Below, one piece after another: positions 48,628 to 57,361 of a DNA stretch of 64,000 bases. Position numbers and translations under genes: made by a program. A model generated the notes under the pieces. That model was not told the origin of the DNA. It ran no database searches and saw only the letters and a program-made list of their open reading frames with translations. Source of the DNA: Peptococcaceae bacterium BRH_c8a (GTDB lineage Bacteria; Bacillota; Desulfotomaculia; Desulfotomaculales; Desulfallaceae); NCBI GenBank assembly GCA_000961575.1, contig LADP01000033.1, forward strand, positions 1-64,000. Reading direction: 5' to 3'. Each line of letters starts with the position of its first letter. Position 1 is the stretch's first letter.

Positions 48628-48757
48628 ATTCGAGGCTCGAAATTAGAGGTTCGAGGTTGGAAAAAATAAGTTCTAAAAAAAGATAAAAAAAGCTACAAAA
48701 AAAAGAGAAAATAAGTTATAATAGCCTTCGGGGTTCGAACTTCGAATATCGAACTAG
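48628..48757. repeat. TCGAA-rich repeat in the tRNA cluster
   Basis: Between tRNA-Met and tRNA-Glu lie TTCGAGGCTCGAAATTAGAG at the left and GGGTTCGAACTTCGAATATC at the right around an A-rich centre. They look like the ends of a small degenerate inverted repeat; no gene is present. Confidence 0.5.
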
Positions 48758-48768
48758 GACATCAAAAA

Positions 48769-48844
48769 GGCCCCATGGTCAAGTGGCCTAAGACACCGCC
48801 CTTTCACGGCGGTAACCCGGGTTCGAGTCCCGGTGGGGTCACCA
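48769..48844 (+). tRNA. tRNA-Glu (TTC)
   Basis: Acceptor GGCCCCA/TGGGGTC, anticodon loop CTTTCAC, encoded CCA. Confidence 0.97.
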
Positions 48845-48846
48845 AC

Positions 48847-48922
<76 letters not shown>

Positions 48923-48925
48923 AAA

Positions 48926-48963
48926 AAAGGTTCGGCATCATTTTAATGATGCCGAACCTTTTT
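48926..48963 (+). terminator. terminator of the tRNA cluster
   Basis: A nearly 18-bp perfect hairpin (AAAGGTTCGGCATCATT and complement) with a T tail immediately follows tRNA-Val. Confidence 0.95.
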
Positions 48964-48991
48964 GCAGTCAAAAAGCAGTTTATTCTAACCT

Positions 48992-49171
48992 CTACTTAGG
49001 CAACGGTATGGCCATGATTAAAGCAATTAAAAAAGCAGATGATGCAATGGCAGCCACCAGCCACTTTTTCCAGACGGGATCTCTTTTAATTAAAAAGATT
49101 ATAGTGGCAATTATAGTTAGTGGAACAAGGGACACGCTCAACATTGTTAGCCATATCAAGCCCAAGGTCAT
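48992..49171 (-). CDS. small two-helix membrane protein, unknown
   Basis: 59 residues with two hydrophobic segments (about 3-25 and 36-54) separated by a basic KRDPVWKKW turn. The ATG at 49171 has a GGAAAGG SD. No family recognised. Confidence 0.55.
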   Translation of the reverse strand: MTLGLIWLTMLSVSLVPLTIIATIIFLIKRDPVWKKWLVAAIASSAFLIALIMAIPLPK

Positions 49172-49324
49172 ACACACCTTTCCGAGAATGTGCCGTTTTT
49201 TAAATCCTATGCACGGCTCCTGATATATCTTACTTTAACATTATTACTTAAAAAAAAACAACTTTAAATTATTTGCAACCCACTTGAAATTTGGGTCAAT
49301 TTAAAGCCAAAAGGAATATAAATC

Positions 49325-49398
49325 AAAAAACGCCCCGCATTAGGGGCGCTCATTAGGGAAATTGGAGAAAGAGGAGGTTGAATTATCTTCTAGGGTTA
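49325..49398 (-). ncRNA. candidate small RNA with CCTCCT motif
   Basis: On the minus strand a perfect -10 TATAAT (49409-49404) and a TTGACA (49436-49431, 21-bp spacing, longer than ideal) precede about 70 bases that end in a rho-independent terminator (CGCCCC/GGGGCG plus six T, 49348-49325). The unpaired 5' part contains CCTCCTCTTTCTCC, complementary to SD sequences. No ORF fits. The rest of the 49172-49643 gap is AT-rich with nothing else supported. Confidence 0.45.
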
Positions 49399-49643
49399 TA
49401 CATATTATAATGTTGATTACCGTTTAATTCTGTCAAGTGACTGACAATTTAAATAATTTGTTGTTGGTTTTTTATTGTAAAATGTATCGACAATTAATTG
49501 TTTGTTATACCGTAATGTTTAATAGTAAAAGGATTTTATAAAAATTATGCGAAGTATAAATTATATCTATCTATTAATAACCATAAACACCGACTGGCAC
49601 TACAGGAAACGAATTGTGTTAAGTTAAGTAGGAGAGGTGTAGG

Positions 49644-50330
49644 ATGACAAAAAGAATACTAGCTGTGGATGACGATGCAAAGGTATTAAAAATATTACAG
49701 CATTCCTTAACCAGGGAAGGTTTTGAGGTTATCTGCGCTTCCGACGGCTTTGAGGCCCTGGAAAGGGCTAAAGAAACTAAACCGGATCTGATACTGCTGG
49801 ATATTATGATGCCGGGCATGGACGGTTTTGAAACCTTACGGCATTTAAAAGAGTTTTTAGACGTTCCGGTAATTATTTTATCTGCCCGTGGTGAAGAATT
49901 AGACCGGGTGGTTGGTTTCCGCATGGGTGTGGACGATTACCAGACCAAACCATTTAGCCCGGTGGAACTGGCCTTGCGTGTAAAAGCGGTGCTGCGGCGC
50001 AGCGTATCATCAGCCAAGCAGAAGACGGCAGAGATTATCAAATACGGCGGGCTGGTCATAGATTACAACAAGCGGCTGGTAGAGAACGGCGAAAGAAGTA
50101 TCAACCTTACGCCAAAAGAATTTGAATTGCTGTGGTTGATGGCTTCGCACCCAGGCCAGGTGTTCACCAAACCGCACCTTTTGGAACGTGTTTGGGAAAG
50201 TACATATGAGGGCGATGAGAACACAGTTAACGTGCATATTCGTAGGTTACGTGAAAAAATTGAGGATGACCCTTCAAGCCCCATTTACATAAAAACCGTG
50301 TGGGGTACGGGTTATAAGTTTTTAGGTTAA
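49644..50330 (+). CDS. OmpR/PhoB-family response regulator
   Basis: 228 residues: receiver domain with the acidic pair DDD (9-11), phospho-acceptor D53 (LLDIMMPGMDG) and K of KPF, then a winged-helix DNA-binding domain (LTPKEFELLWLMASHPGQVFTK...NTVNVHIRRLREKIEDD). No histidine kinase is adjacent, so it is an orphan here. Good SD (GGAGAGG). Confidence 0.93.
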   Translation: MTKRILAVDDDAKVLKILQHSLTREGFEVICASDGFEALERAKETKPDLILLDIMMPGMDGFETLRHLKEFLDVPVIILSARGEELDRVVGFRMGVDDYQTKPFSPVELALRVKAVLRRSVSSAKQKTAEIIKYGGLVIDYNKRLVENGERSINLTPKEFELLWLMASHPGQVFTKPHLLERVWESTYEGDENTVNVHIRRLREKIEDDPSSPIYIKTVWGTGYKFLG

Positions 50331-50340
50331 GTAATAACTA

Positions 50341-50375
50341 ATCCCCACCGTCATAAATCCATTGGCGGTGGGGAT
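50341..50375. terminator. bidirectional terminator
   Basis: ATCCCCACCG and CGGTGGGGAT, an exact inverted repeat between convergent response regulator and fabG. Confidence 0.8.
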
Positions 50376-50395
50376 TGCAGTTTATAAACGGAGCC

Positions 50396-51136
50396 TTATA
50401 ATACCAGTCCGCCGTCAACACTTAAAATTACGCCGTTGATGAAATCAGCTTCGTCTGAGGCTAAAAACAGGTAGGCATTGGCAATGTCTGCAGGTCGGCC
50501 CAGCCGGCCCACGGGGGTCTTTTGCCTGACGGCCTGCAAAACTTTATCAGGTACCGTGCTCGTCATTTCCGTTTCGATAAACCCGGGCGCTACGGCGTTT
50601 ACCCGGATTCCGTTTAGGCCCAATTCCCGGGCCCATGTCTTGGTTAGGCCGATAACCCCGGCCTTGGTGGCCGAGTAGTTGGTCTGGCCGATGTTGCCGT
50701 AAATACCAACTACTGAAGATGTGTTAATTACTTTACCCCAGCCTCTTTCCATCATTATCGGAGCAACTGCTTTGGTGCAGTTGAATACTCCCTTCAGGTT
50801 GACATCAATCACCTGGTCAAAGTCTGCTTCGGCCATTTTGACCAGGAATCCGTCCCGGGTTATGCCGGCGTTGTTAATTAAAATGTCAACGGTTCCGTAC
50901 CTGTTTAGAACCTGCTGCACCATGTTTTGTACTGACCCGCTGTCTGCAACATTAACCTGGACATAAAAAGCATCACCGCCGCCGTGGTTGATTTCTTCCG
51001 CTGTACTTAACCCGGCCTGTTCGTCAAAATCCGCTACGGCCACCCGTGCCCCTTCTCGGGTAAACAGCAGAGCAGCCTCCCGGCCAATCCCCCTGGCGGC
51101 TCCGGTGATAATGGCAACTTTTCCCTGCAGCCGCAA
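50396..51136 (-). CDS. fabG: 3-oxoacyl-ACP reductase-like SDR
   Basis: Short-chain dehydrogenase, 246 residues, NADPH motif TGAARGIG, NNAG, catalytic Ser/Tyr/Lys (NTSSVVG, YSATKAG). Sequence fits FabG; since no other fab genes are nearby it may be a paralogue, for example an acetoacetyl-CoA reductase. TTG start with a GGAGGTG SD. Confidence 0.88.
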   Translation of the reverse strand: MRLQGKVAIITGAARGIGREAALLFTREGARVAVADFDEQAGLSTAEEINHGGGDAFYVQVNVADSGSVQNMVQQVLNRYGTVDILINNAGITRDGFLVKMAEADFDQVIDVNLKGVFNCTKAVAPIMMERGWGKVINTSSVVGIYGNIGQTNYSATKAGVIGLTKTWARELGLNGIRVNAVAPGFIETEMTSTVPDKVLQAVRQKTPVGRLGRPADIANAYLFLASDEADFINGVILSVDGGLVL

Positions 51137-51179
51137 AATAATACACCTCCGTTATTACATGTTTCCTAATACGGACTGT

Positions 51180-51806
51180 TTACTTGGTGGACAATTGTGT
51201 AATCAGCTTGCTCATGTTTCGGGCAAGTTGCTTACATGCAGTGACGTTCAATTCGTTATCCACTGCACTGCGCCACCAGGCTACTTTGCCATCCTTGATG
51301 CCGGCCATTAGTGAGCCGTGTACGCCGGAATCAAGGATGGGCCCGTTCTGGTCTCGAGTGTCCACCACGTGTAAACCCTGGGCTTGCATAAAATATTCCA
51401 TAATCTGCACCGTCCATTCCTGACCACCATGCATGAGTCCGGCATTGGTAACAGCGGCGCCCACCTTACCGGACAGCATGTTCTTGACTGCGTGCATGTA
51501 ACGTGTGCGATCCATAAAATTTTTCATCAGGGTGGTCACGTTGGCCCAGTAAACCGGAGAGCCCAACACTATCCCGTCTGCTGCCAGCATTTTTTCACCG
51601 ATCCCTGCCATGTCGTCATCTGTGATGCTGCACTGGGTTTTGCCGAGGCACTTGTTGCAGGACAGGCAAAGTTTAATGTTGTAATCGGTTAGTTCCAGTA
51701 GCTCTGTTTCTGCGCCCAGGGTGGCTGCCTCTTCCAGTACGGTGTTCAGCAGCGCTGCCGTATTCTTTCCTTTGCGGTGGCTGCCGTTGATGGCGATTAT
51801 TTTCAT
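51180..51806 (-). CDS. flavodoxin-family NAD(P)H:FMN oxidoreductase
   Basis: 208 residues with AINGSHRKGKNTAALL, the Cys loop LCLSCNKCLGKTQCSI and GSPVYWANVTTLMKNFMDRT. Same family and layout as 43550-44155. ATG with an AAAGGAGG SD; 43 bases upstream of fabG, possibly in one transcript. Confidence 0.87.
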   Translation of the reverse strand: MKIIAINGSHRKGKNTAALLNTVLEEAATLGAETELLELTDYNIKLCLSCNKCLGKTQCSITDDDMAGIGEKMLAADGIVLGSPVYWANVTTLMKNFMDRTRYMHAVKNMLSGKVGAAVTNAGLMHGGQEWTVQIMEYFMQAQGLHVVDTRDQNGPILDSGVHGSLMAGIKDGKVAWWRSAVDNELNVTACKQLARNMSKLITQLSTK

Positions 51807-52040
51807 TTACCCAACCTCCTTTAAAATCTTTATGAACTCAACAACAAGCTTTAATCATTGTCACCAATGATAACACAATGATCGAACAGTAGCCGTACAT
51901 TATCTAATTAGCAAGTTTTATGCCATAAAAAATCTAAACAGCGCTGTTTCATACACCTATAAACTTTGCAAGGTAAGGGGATTATTAAATGAAAATCGGT
52001 AAAACTTTATTTATCGTACCGGATCAAGGGAGTAATATTT

Positions 52041-52481
52041 GTGCATGAAAAAGAATTAATTGCCAAACTTAACTGGTTCTATAGCCTGGAATTAAACCAG
52101 GTGGATCTGTATACCGCCCAGGCTCACGCTATGGAAGATATTTACCTGGCCAAAACTTTGGCCCGCATTGCGGCCATTGAGCAGCAGCACGTGGATAACA
52201 TGGCGGCAGAGATAAAAAGGAGAGGTGCAGAACCCACCAGGTTGGGAGACGTCATTTCTCCGCTGCTTGGTAAAACTGCGGGTTTTTTAAGCGGATTAGC
52301 CGGGCCCAAGGCGATATTAAAATTGGATATCAACCTAGAGGAAAAGGCCATGAAAGACTATAAGGATTTAATCGTGCGGGTAGGTAATGACGGTCATCTA
52401 TTCGACGTTTTGTGGGACAATTTGATTGATGAAGATATCCATACCGCCTGGTTTGCCAATAAGCTTCGCGAACTTGAATAA
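52041..52481 (+). CDS. ferritin-like di-iron protein
   Basis: 146-residue four-helix bundle. Helix 1 has LELNQVDLY, helix 2 AAIEQQHVDNM (E-x2-H), helix 3 NLEEKAMKDY and helix 4 DEDIHTAW, matching the Glu/His ligands of the rubrerythrin/COQ7 group. Likely in peroxide or oxygen defence. GTG start with an AAGGGAG SD. Confidence 0.78.
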   Translation: MHEKELIAKLNWFYSLELNQVDLYTAQAHAMEDIYLAKTLARIAAIEQQHVDNMAAEIKRRGAEPTRLGDVISPLLGKTAGFLSGLAGPKAILKLDINLEEKAMKDYKDLIVRVGNDGHLFDVLWDNLIDEDIHTAWFANKLRELE

Positions 52482-52543
52482 TTAAAGAAGTTCTAAAAAT
52501 GCACTATTTTTTGAACAATTACAATCGCTGGCGGTGAGATTCA

Positions 52544-53329
52544 ATGCCAAGATATAGATTACTAATTGCCGCCATAATGCTTATGGCAGTAATTATGGTC
52601 AACATCGGTTGTATGAAGGGTCAAGGAAGTATCCGGGGGGAAATGCCGCTGCAAAAAAAAGTACCGTCAAACAATGTTTTTTTCGAGGATGACCGGGTAG
52701 TGGTTTACAGGGATGCCGTAGAGACCAGGGTTATAAATAAGCAAACAGGACAGGAAATAAAGGTTAGTCCAAGCCGGGCAGTAAAGACCATCAGGAATAA
52801 ACCCGCTACAGTTCCACCACTGGTGGGAGTAAGTATAGCGGAAGGAATTAAGCTGATTAATAATGATGAGATTAATGTCATAGAAACCAAACCCGGTTTT
52901 AAACACCTGCATTCTTTTCCCAACCCCGGTACAGGGGAAGATAAAATTATTATCAACAAAAGCACTAACACCCTGTATTTTTACCGTGTCGGTGAGTTGT
53001 ACAAAACTTACCCCGTCGCTACGGGTAAGGAACCCCAATATACACCGGAAGGCAGTTTCAAGATTGCCAATAAGGTAGAGGACTATGGGGATGAGCTTAA
53101 AGAACAGTTGGGGAAATGCTGGATGGGCCTCAGCGTACCCTATGAAAAAGATAACCGGGCCGATAGTGATGACCGGGCGCCGCTGGGAAAAAAGTACGGT
53201 ATTCATGGCACTAACGAGCCCGATTCCATTGGCCGGCACGTGTCGGGAGGGTGTATAAGGATGAACAATGAGCAGGCGGTGGAGCTTTTTACCTTGGTGG
53301 ATGTAGGTACGCCCGTGGAAATAAGGTAG
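52544..53329 (+). CDS. L,D-transpeptidase lipoprotein (YkuD)
   Basis: 261 residues. Lipoprotein signal with the lipobox ending at Cys23 (VNIGC), a linker, and a C-terminal YkuD domain with IHGTNEPDSIGRHVSGGCIR, containing the catalytic His and Cys. It forms or edits 3-3 cross-links, or has a spore-wall role. A LysM-like region is not clear. Confidence 0.9.
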   Translation: MPRYRLLIAAIMLMAVIMVNIGCMKGQGSIRGEMPLQKKVPSNNVFFEDDRVVVYRDAVETRVINKQTGQEIKVSPSRAVKTIRNKPATVPPLVGVSIAEGIKLINNDEINVIETKPGFKHLHSFPNPGTGEDKIIINKSTNTLYFYRVGELYKTYPVATGKEPQYTPEGSFKIANKVEDYGDELKEQLGKCWMGLSVPYEKDNRADSDDRAPLGKKYGIHGTNEPDSIGRHVSGGCIRMNNEQAVELFTLVDVGTPVEIR

Positions 53330-53352
53330 TGTCCAACCCCATCTGGAGGGTC

Positions 53353-54747
53353 TCATCCATTATCCCAGGCCAGGTAGATGTCGGCGATTTCTGCAGTATC
53401 CCTGTCCAGTGCGAATAAATCTTCCTTGTTTACTGCCTGTAGAGATTTTTTGCCTAGGGCGGCAGCTGCTATTTTCATTTCATCTACCGTTGAAACTAAA
53501 TAATTGGCCAGGTTTTGGGCGCCCTTGTCTACGTCAAATGCTTCTTTATCTTGGCCTGCAAAAAACACTACTTGCACTGGTGGTTCGTAGGGCAGTGATT
53601 TAAATACCTGGGTGTGGGTCATGGCCCACAGGGCGATGGTTCCCAAGGCTACAGCGTCTGCTCCAAGAGCCAGAGCTTTAAGGTAATCTCCAGGTGTTTT
53701 TAGCCCCCCGCCAATAATTAAACTAATTTCTTTTTTAACCCCTTGTTGTTCCAAAAAATTAACTGCCCGGCACAGAGCGTGCATGGTGGGCAGGCCGAAA
53801 TCGTCTTCCAAGATGGGCGCAGCACCGGCGGTGCCGCCCTGGGCGCCGTCAATAGCAACGAAATCTGCCTGGGCATCAATGATGTAAGCCAGGTCATTTT
53901 CCAGGTTGTTTCCTGCCGCTATTTTAACCCCTACCGGAATACCTTCCGTTATCTGCTTTAAATCTTCCACCAAACCGGCCAATTGTGCGGGTGAGGAAAT
54001 TTCCGGCATTCGGGCGTGCAGCACAGCGTTTTCACCCGGTTTTAAACCAAGCAGGCGGATCATTTTTTGATCCATCTTATCCCGTTTAAAAATTTCCCCG
54101 GTTCCGCCAAGGGCTCCCTGTCCAAGTTGAATTTCCACGGCATTGGCTTTTCTCAGTATCTCCGGCTCCTTGGACCAGTTGCCTCTGCTGTATTGCACAA
54201 TCAAGTGTTTAGCCGCGTCCCTTTCTTCCTGTAGGAAGGGGCCGTAACCGCTGTTGGTAGCTGTTCCTGCCTGGGACGCCCCCTTAGCCAGGGCCAGCTT
54301 AGCTTCCTCACTAAGCGCAAAACCGTAGGCCATGCCCGATATCATGATGGGAATATCCAGGCACAGGGGCCGCCGGGCCAGAGGGCCAATTTTAGTGGAT
54401 GTTATGATTTCTACATCTTCGGAAACTGGAAATGTATGCAGCTGTGCTACGTCGAACATGATAGCGCTAAAATCAGGGAACCTTTTGGGCCCACCGAAGG
54501 GGCGTAAAATTTTTTTCCCATTTTCAGCCCTCATGTTGGTTTCCACAATCACCTGGGGCGTGGTTCGGGCACCGGCTGATACTCCTTCCCACAAATTATT
54601 TTCGTAAGGCTCGGTCATAAAGCGGGTGGCAATCCATTTTGATGTATACCCGGCCAGGGCTCGGCCCAGAAAAAGAGTGCCGGCTGTTATTGTACCGACT
54701 CCCATTAATAAGTATGGCCATTTTGTTTTGTTCCGTTTGCCGGACAT
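53353..54747 (-). CDS. FMN-binding glutamate synthase-family protein
   Basis: 464 residues. One N-terminal membrane helix (about 12-30), then the GltS-type FMN/Fe-S barrel (ISGMAYGFALSEEAKLALAKGASQAGTATNSGYG, GVKIAAGNNLENDL, AIDGAQGGTAGAAP). No glutaminase domain, so probably not a complete GOGAT by itself. Convergent with the transpeptidase gene, 23 bases apart. Start ATG with an AGGAGA SD. Confidence 0.87.
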   Translation of the reverse strand: MSGKRNKTKWPYLLMGVGTITAGTLFLGRALAGYTSKWIATRFMTEPYENNLWEGVSAGARTTPQVIVETNMRAENGKKILRPFGGPKRFPDFSAIMFDVAQLHTFPVSEDVEIITSTKIGPLARRPLCLDIPIMISGMAYGFALSEEAKLALAKGASQAGTATNSGYGPFLQEERDAAKHLIVQYSRGNWSKEPEILRKANAVEIQLGQGALGGTGEIFKRDKMDQKMIRLLGLKPGENAVLHARMPEISSPAQLAGLVEDLKQITEGIPVGVKIAAGNNLENDLAYIIDAQADFVAIDGAQGGTAGAAPILEDDFGLPTMHALCRAVNFLEQQGVKKEISLIIGGGLKTPGDYLKALALGADAVALGTIALWAMTHTQVFKSLPYEPPVQVVFFAGQDKEAFDVDKGAQNLANYLVSTVDEMKIAAAALGKKSLQAVNKEDLFALDRDTAEIADIYLAWDNG

Positions 54748-54963
54748 AGCAATCTCCTTTTGTCTACAATTTTATGCCTGGTTATATTATTTCTGGAAAA
54801 CCGCACAAAATGCATTATTTATCTCACTTCCCGGCCAGCTAATGCTTTATACTTAGCCTAGTTATATATATGGACAACCTTTTTACATGCACTGTAGTAT
54901 AATATTGTAACTACTTATAAATAAAAATGGTTCGAACAATTTGGTTTAGGTGGTGTCAAGGGT

Positions 54964-55416
54964 ATGCTGCTGGGCATGCGGGATTTATTGATGCGGGTGT
55001 TAATGGTGGGTCTGGGCGGCGCTTTTGGCGCCCTGGCCCGGTATGGAATCTCTATTTGGCTAAACGATAGGGATCTGATACCCTGGGGTACACTGGCTGT
55101 GAACCTGATGGGTTGTTTTTTGCTGGCCTTGTTCCTCACGATTGTACTTAGCGGATTTAGCGTTGGTTCATTTTTTGTATTGGCGGTGTCCACCGGATTT
55201 GTTGGCTCTTTTACCACATTTTCAGCAATTAGCGTGGAAAGTATCCTGTTAATGCAGTCTTTTATACATTTGGCCTTGCTTTATCTCTTACTGACCTTTA
55301 CTTTTGGTTATATCTGCACCTGGGCGGGCTGCGCTCTGGGGAATTTGGTTTTGGGTACCGGTTGGGGAGAGCGGTGGTGCGGCAAAGTATTTGCGGGAGG
55401 TAAGGGGAATGATTGA
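54964..55416 (+). CDS. crcB: fluoride channel FluC/CrcB, subunit 1
   Basis: Fluoride exporter of the Fluc family, 150 residues, four membrane helices, with GGAFGALARYGIS and the pore motif GFVGSFTTFSAIS. It overlaps the second crcB by 8 bases. An ATG at 54976 is an alternative start. No fluoride riboswitch is recognised upstream. Confidence 0.93.
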   Translation: MLLGMRDLLMRVLMVGLGGAFGALARYGISIWLNDRDLIPWGTLAVNLMGCFLLALFLTIVLSGFSVGSFFVLAVSTGFVGSFTTFSAISVESILLMQSFIHLALLYLLLTFTFGYICTWAGCALGNLVLGTGWGERWCGKVFAGGKGND

Positions 55417-55777
55417 CGTTATAGCGGTAGGCGCTGGTGGTTTTATGGGTGCTGCTGGCCGCTATCTGGTGGGTCGGGCGGTGGTCGGTTTCTGGCGGGG
55501 TGATTTTCCGCTGGGTACATTTCTGGTCAACATGCTGGGCAGCTTTGCCTTGGGGATTCTGGTGGCCCACCCGTACTTCGCCGGCCAGTTGCTTAACGGG
55601 GGAGTCCGGGCCGCCCTGGGAATTGGGTTTATGGGTTCTTTCACCACCTTTTCCACTCTGATGTATGAAAGTTTTATACTGGTGGGCCGGGGTAAGCCAT
55701 GGGTGGGTATTTTTTATGTCTGGCTCAGTATACTGACCGGTTTGCTTCTGGCCTGGGCGGCATTATGCCTTTTTTAA
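55409..55777 (+). CDS. crcB: fluoride channel FluC/CrcB, subunit 2
   Basis: Second Fluc subunit, 122 residues, four membrane helices, GGFMGAAGRYLVG and GFMGSFTTFSTLM. Translationally coupled to the first. Tandem unequal Fluc genes usually form an antiparallel heterodimer. ATG 55409 has an AAGGGG SD. Confidence 0.94.
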   Translation: MIDVIAVGAGGFMGAAGRYLVGRAVVGFWRGDFPLGTFLVNMLGSFALGILVAHPYFAGQLLNGGVRAALGIGFMGSFTTFSTLMYESFILVGRGKPWVGIFYVWLSILTGLLLAWAALCLF

Positions 55778-55798
55778 TTACACATGGTTATTAAAACG

Positions 55799-55828
55799 AA
55801 AACCCTCCTTTGGCTAAGGAGGGTTTTT
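55799..55828. terminator. bidirectional terminator
   Basis: AAAACCCTCCTT and AAGGAGGGTTTTT with a TGGCT-type loop between convergent crcB and the Usp gene. Confidence 0.9.
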
Positions 55829-55881
55829 GAGTATTGATTATCTTTCTTTAATAACGGTGGTTAAATTTTGGTCGGCGTTCT

Positions 55882-56322
55882 TTATATCAGGCAAACCGTT
55901 CCGGTGGGAATATCTTGCGGCTTGCTCCATAAACTTAGCCAGCTGTAGCTCTCCGGTACGCAGTACTTGGAGTGCCCGGTAATAAAAATTTTGTCATAAC
56001 TGTTCACTTCGCTTAATCGTTTAATTTCAGTGTCCTGATCGTGCTCGGTAGTGAGCATTTGGATATCTAGCTGGGCTTCGTCGAGTATAGGCTTAATATC
56101 CTCATTGAGCACCCGTTCCATCAGTTGCCGGGCTCGAATTTTATATTCAAATTCCGGCATCCAGAAACATAGGCCCGGGACATTGGGGTACAACTGCACG
56201 CACGTGGGATTAACGTAAAGTACCTCCACCTGGGCCCCGTCCTTTTTAGCCAGCCAAACCGCCTTTCTGACCGCTTCCATTGAATAATCTGCGCCATTGA
56301 CGACCAAAAGCATTTTGGCCAT
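55882..56322 (-). CDS. universal stress protein-like
   Basis: 146 residues with the UspA start (MAKMLLVVNGADYSMEAVRKAVWLAKKDGAQVEVLYV), but the ATP-binding glycine motif is degenerate (ITGHSKYC...), so ATP binding is doubtful. ATG 56322 with an AGAGGTG SD is preferred over the GTG at 56331. Role unknown. Confidence 0.8.
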   Translation of the reverse strand: MAKMLLVVNGADYSMEAVRKAVWLAKKDGAQVEVLYVNPTCVQLYPNVPGLCFWMPEFEYKIRARQLMERVLNEDIKPILDEAQLDIQMLTTEHDQDTEIKRLSEVNSYDKIFITGHSKYCVPESYSWLSLWSKPQDIPTGTVCLI

Positions 56323-56578
56323 TTGAATCACCTCTTGTGTTCTACTTTATCTATAAATTACATCCGGGGTCTCTTTAAAGCAATGAGTTGCTGCTGTTTT
56401 GACTTTTTTGACCCTTTAGGGGCTGTTTTTAAATGTCGAATTTTTCACTTGGGAGTTTGTCTACTGTTGGTATGTTTAGGGGTGTAGAATGACCGTTTAA
56501 TCCGCTTGCGCAAGTAATAACTAAGCATCCTGCAAAATTTTTCAAAGATACTAAAGTACCTGTACCCTTCATTACAGG

Positions 56579-56607
56579 CGTCGGCGGGAGGAAAACGCCC
56601 GCCGACG
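56579..56607. repeat. GC-rich perfect hairpin
   Basis: CGTCGGCGGG and CCCGCCGACG (10 bp) in the 316-bp gap before trmK. No T tract; role unknown. Nothing else is clear in this gap. Confidence 0.55.
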
Positions 56608-56647
56608 GGGAAAGATATGGTTATAGTGCCATTTGGGGGTATAGGGT

Positions 56648-57361
56648 ATGTCAGTTAGATTGTCTGCGCGGTTGGCGTGTGTAGCCTGCTATGTACCCAC
56701 GGGTTCTGTGGTGGCGGATATCGGCACTGACCACGCTTACCTGCCTGTTTATCTGGTTAGAAATAGAATTGTAGACCGGGTGGTGGCCGGAGAGGTGACC
56801 CGCGGGCCTTACCGTATTGCAATTGAGGCTGTGCGCACAGCGGGGCTGGACAGCCAAATTGAAGTGCGTTTAGGTGATGGTTTACAGGTAATTTACCCTG
56901 GTGAAGTGAACGTTGTGGTCTTGGCGGGTATGGGCGGCAGAACCATCTGTGGTATTCTTGCCTCGGGCCGGTCGGTTTTGGAAAGGCTGGAAAGGTTGAT
57001 TTTGCAGCCCATGCGTGATGCTGCTATGGTGCGGCACTGGCTGGTTCAAAACGGCTGGCAGATGACCGATGAGGACATGGTTTATGAGGATAACCATTTT
57101 TACGTGGTTATTGTGGCTAGGCCGGGCCGGGAAAAAATAACGGATAGTGTAGTTTTTGAACTGGGCCCCCGCCTGATGGAAAACCGTTCCGCAGTGTTTC
57201 GCCGGTTTTTGCTGAAAAGGAGAGCCGATATCGGGGCTGTGTTAAGAGAATTACAGACAGTCCGGGGAACACGGGTAATGGAAAAGAGCTTCCGGTTACA
57301 GAGGGAGGCAGATAAAATAGAGGAGGTGCTTAATAGTTGGCCGTCAGAGCAAAGGACGTAG
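56648..57361 (+). CDS. trmK: tRNA m1A22 methyltransferase
   Basis: Methylates A22 in tRNA. 237 residues, Rossmann fold with VADIGTDHAYLPVYLV as motif I and VVLAGMGGRTI, followed by a C-terminal coiled coil. Overlaps the nif3-like gene by 25 bases; the trmK-yqfO pair downstream of rpoD is conserved in Bacillus. Confidence 0.95.
   Translation: MSVRLSARLACVACYVPTGSVVADIGTDHAYLPVYLVRNRIVDRVVAGEVTRGPYRIAIEAVRTAGLDSQIEVRLGDGLQVIYPGEVNVVVLAGMGGRTICGILASGRSVLERLERLILQPMRDAAMVRHWLVQNGWQMTDEDMVYEDNHFYVVIVARPGREKITDSVVFELGPRLMENRSAVFRRFLLKRRADIGAVLRELQTVRGTRVMEKSFRLQREADKIEEVLNSWPSEQRT

Noticed and set aside
54840-54963. Fluoride riboswitch before fluC
   Set aside because: The conserved aptamer motifs were not seen.
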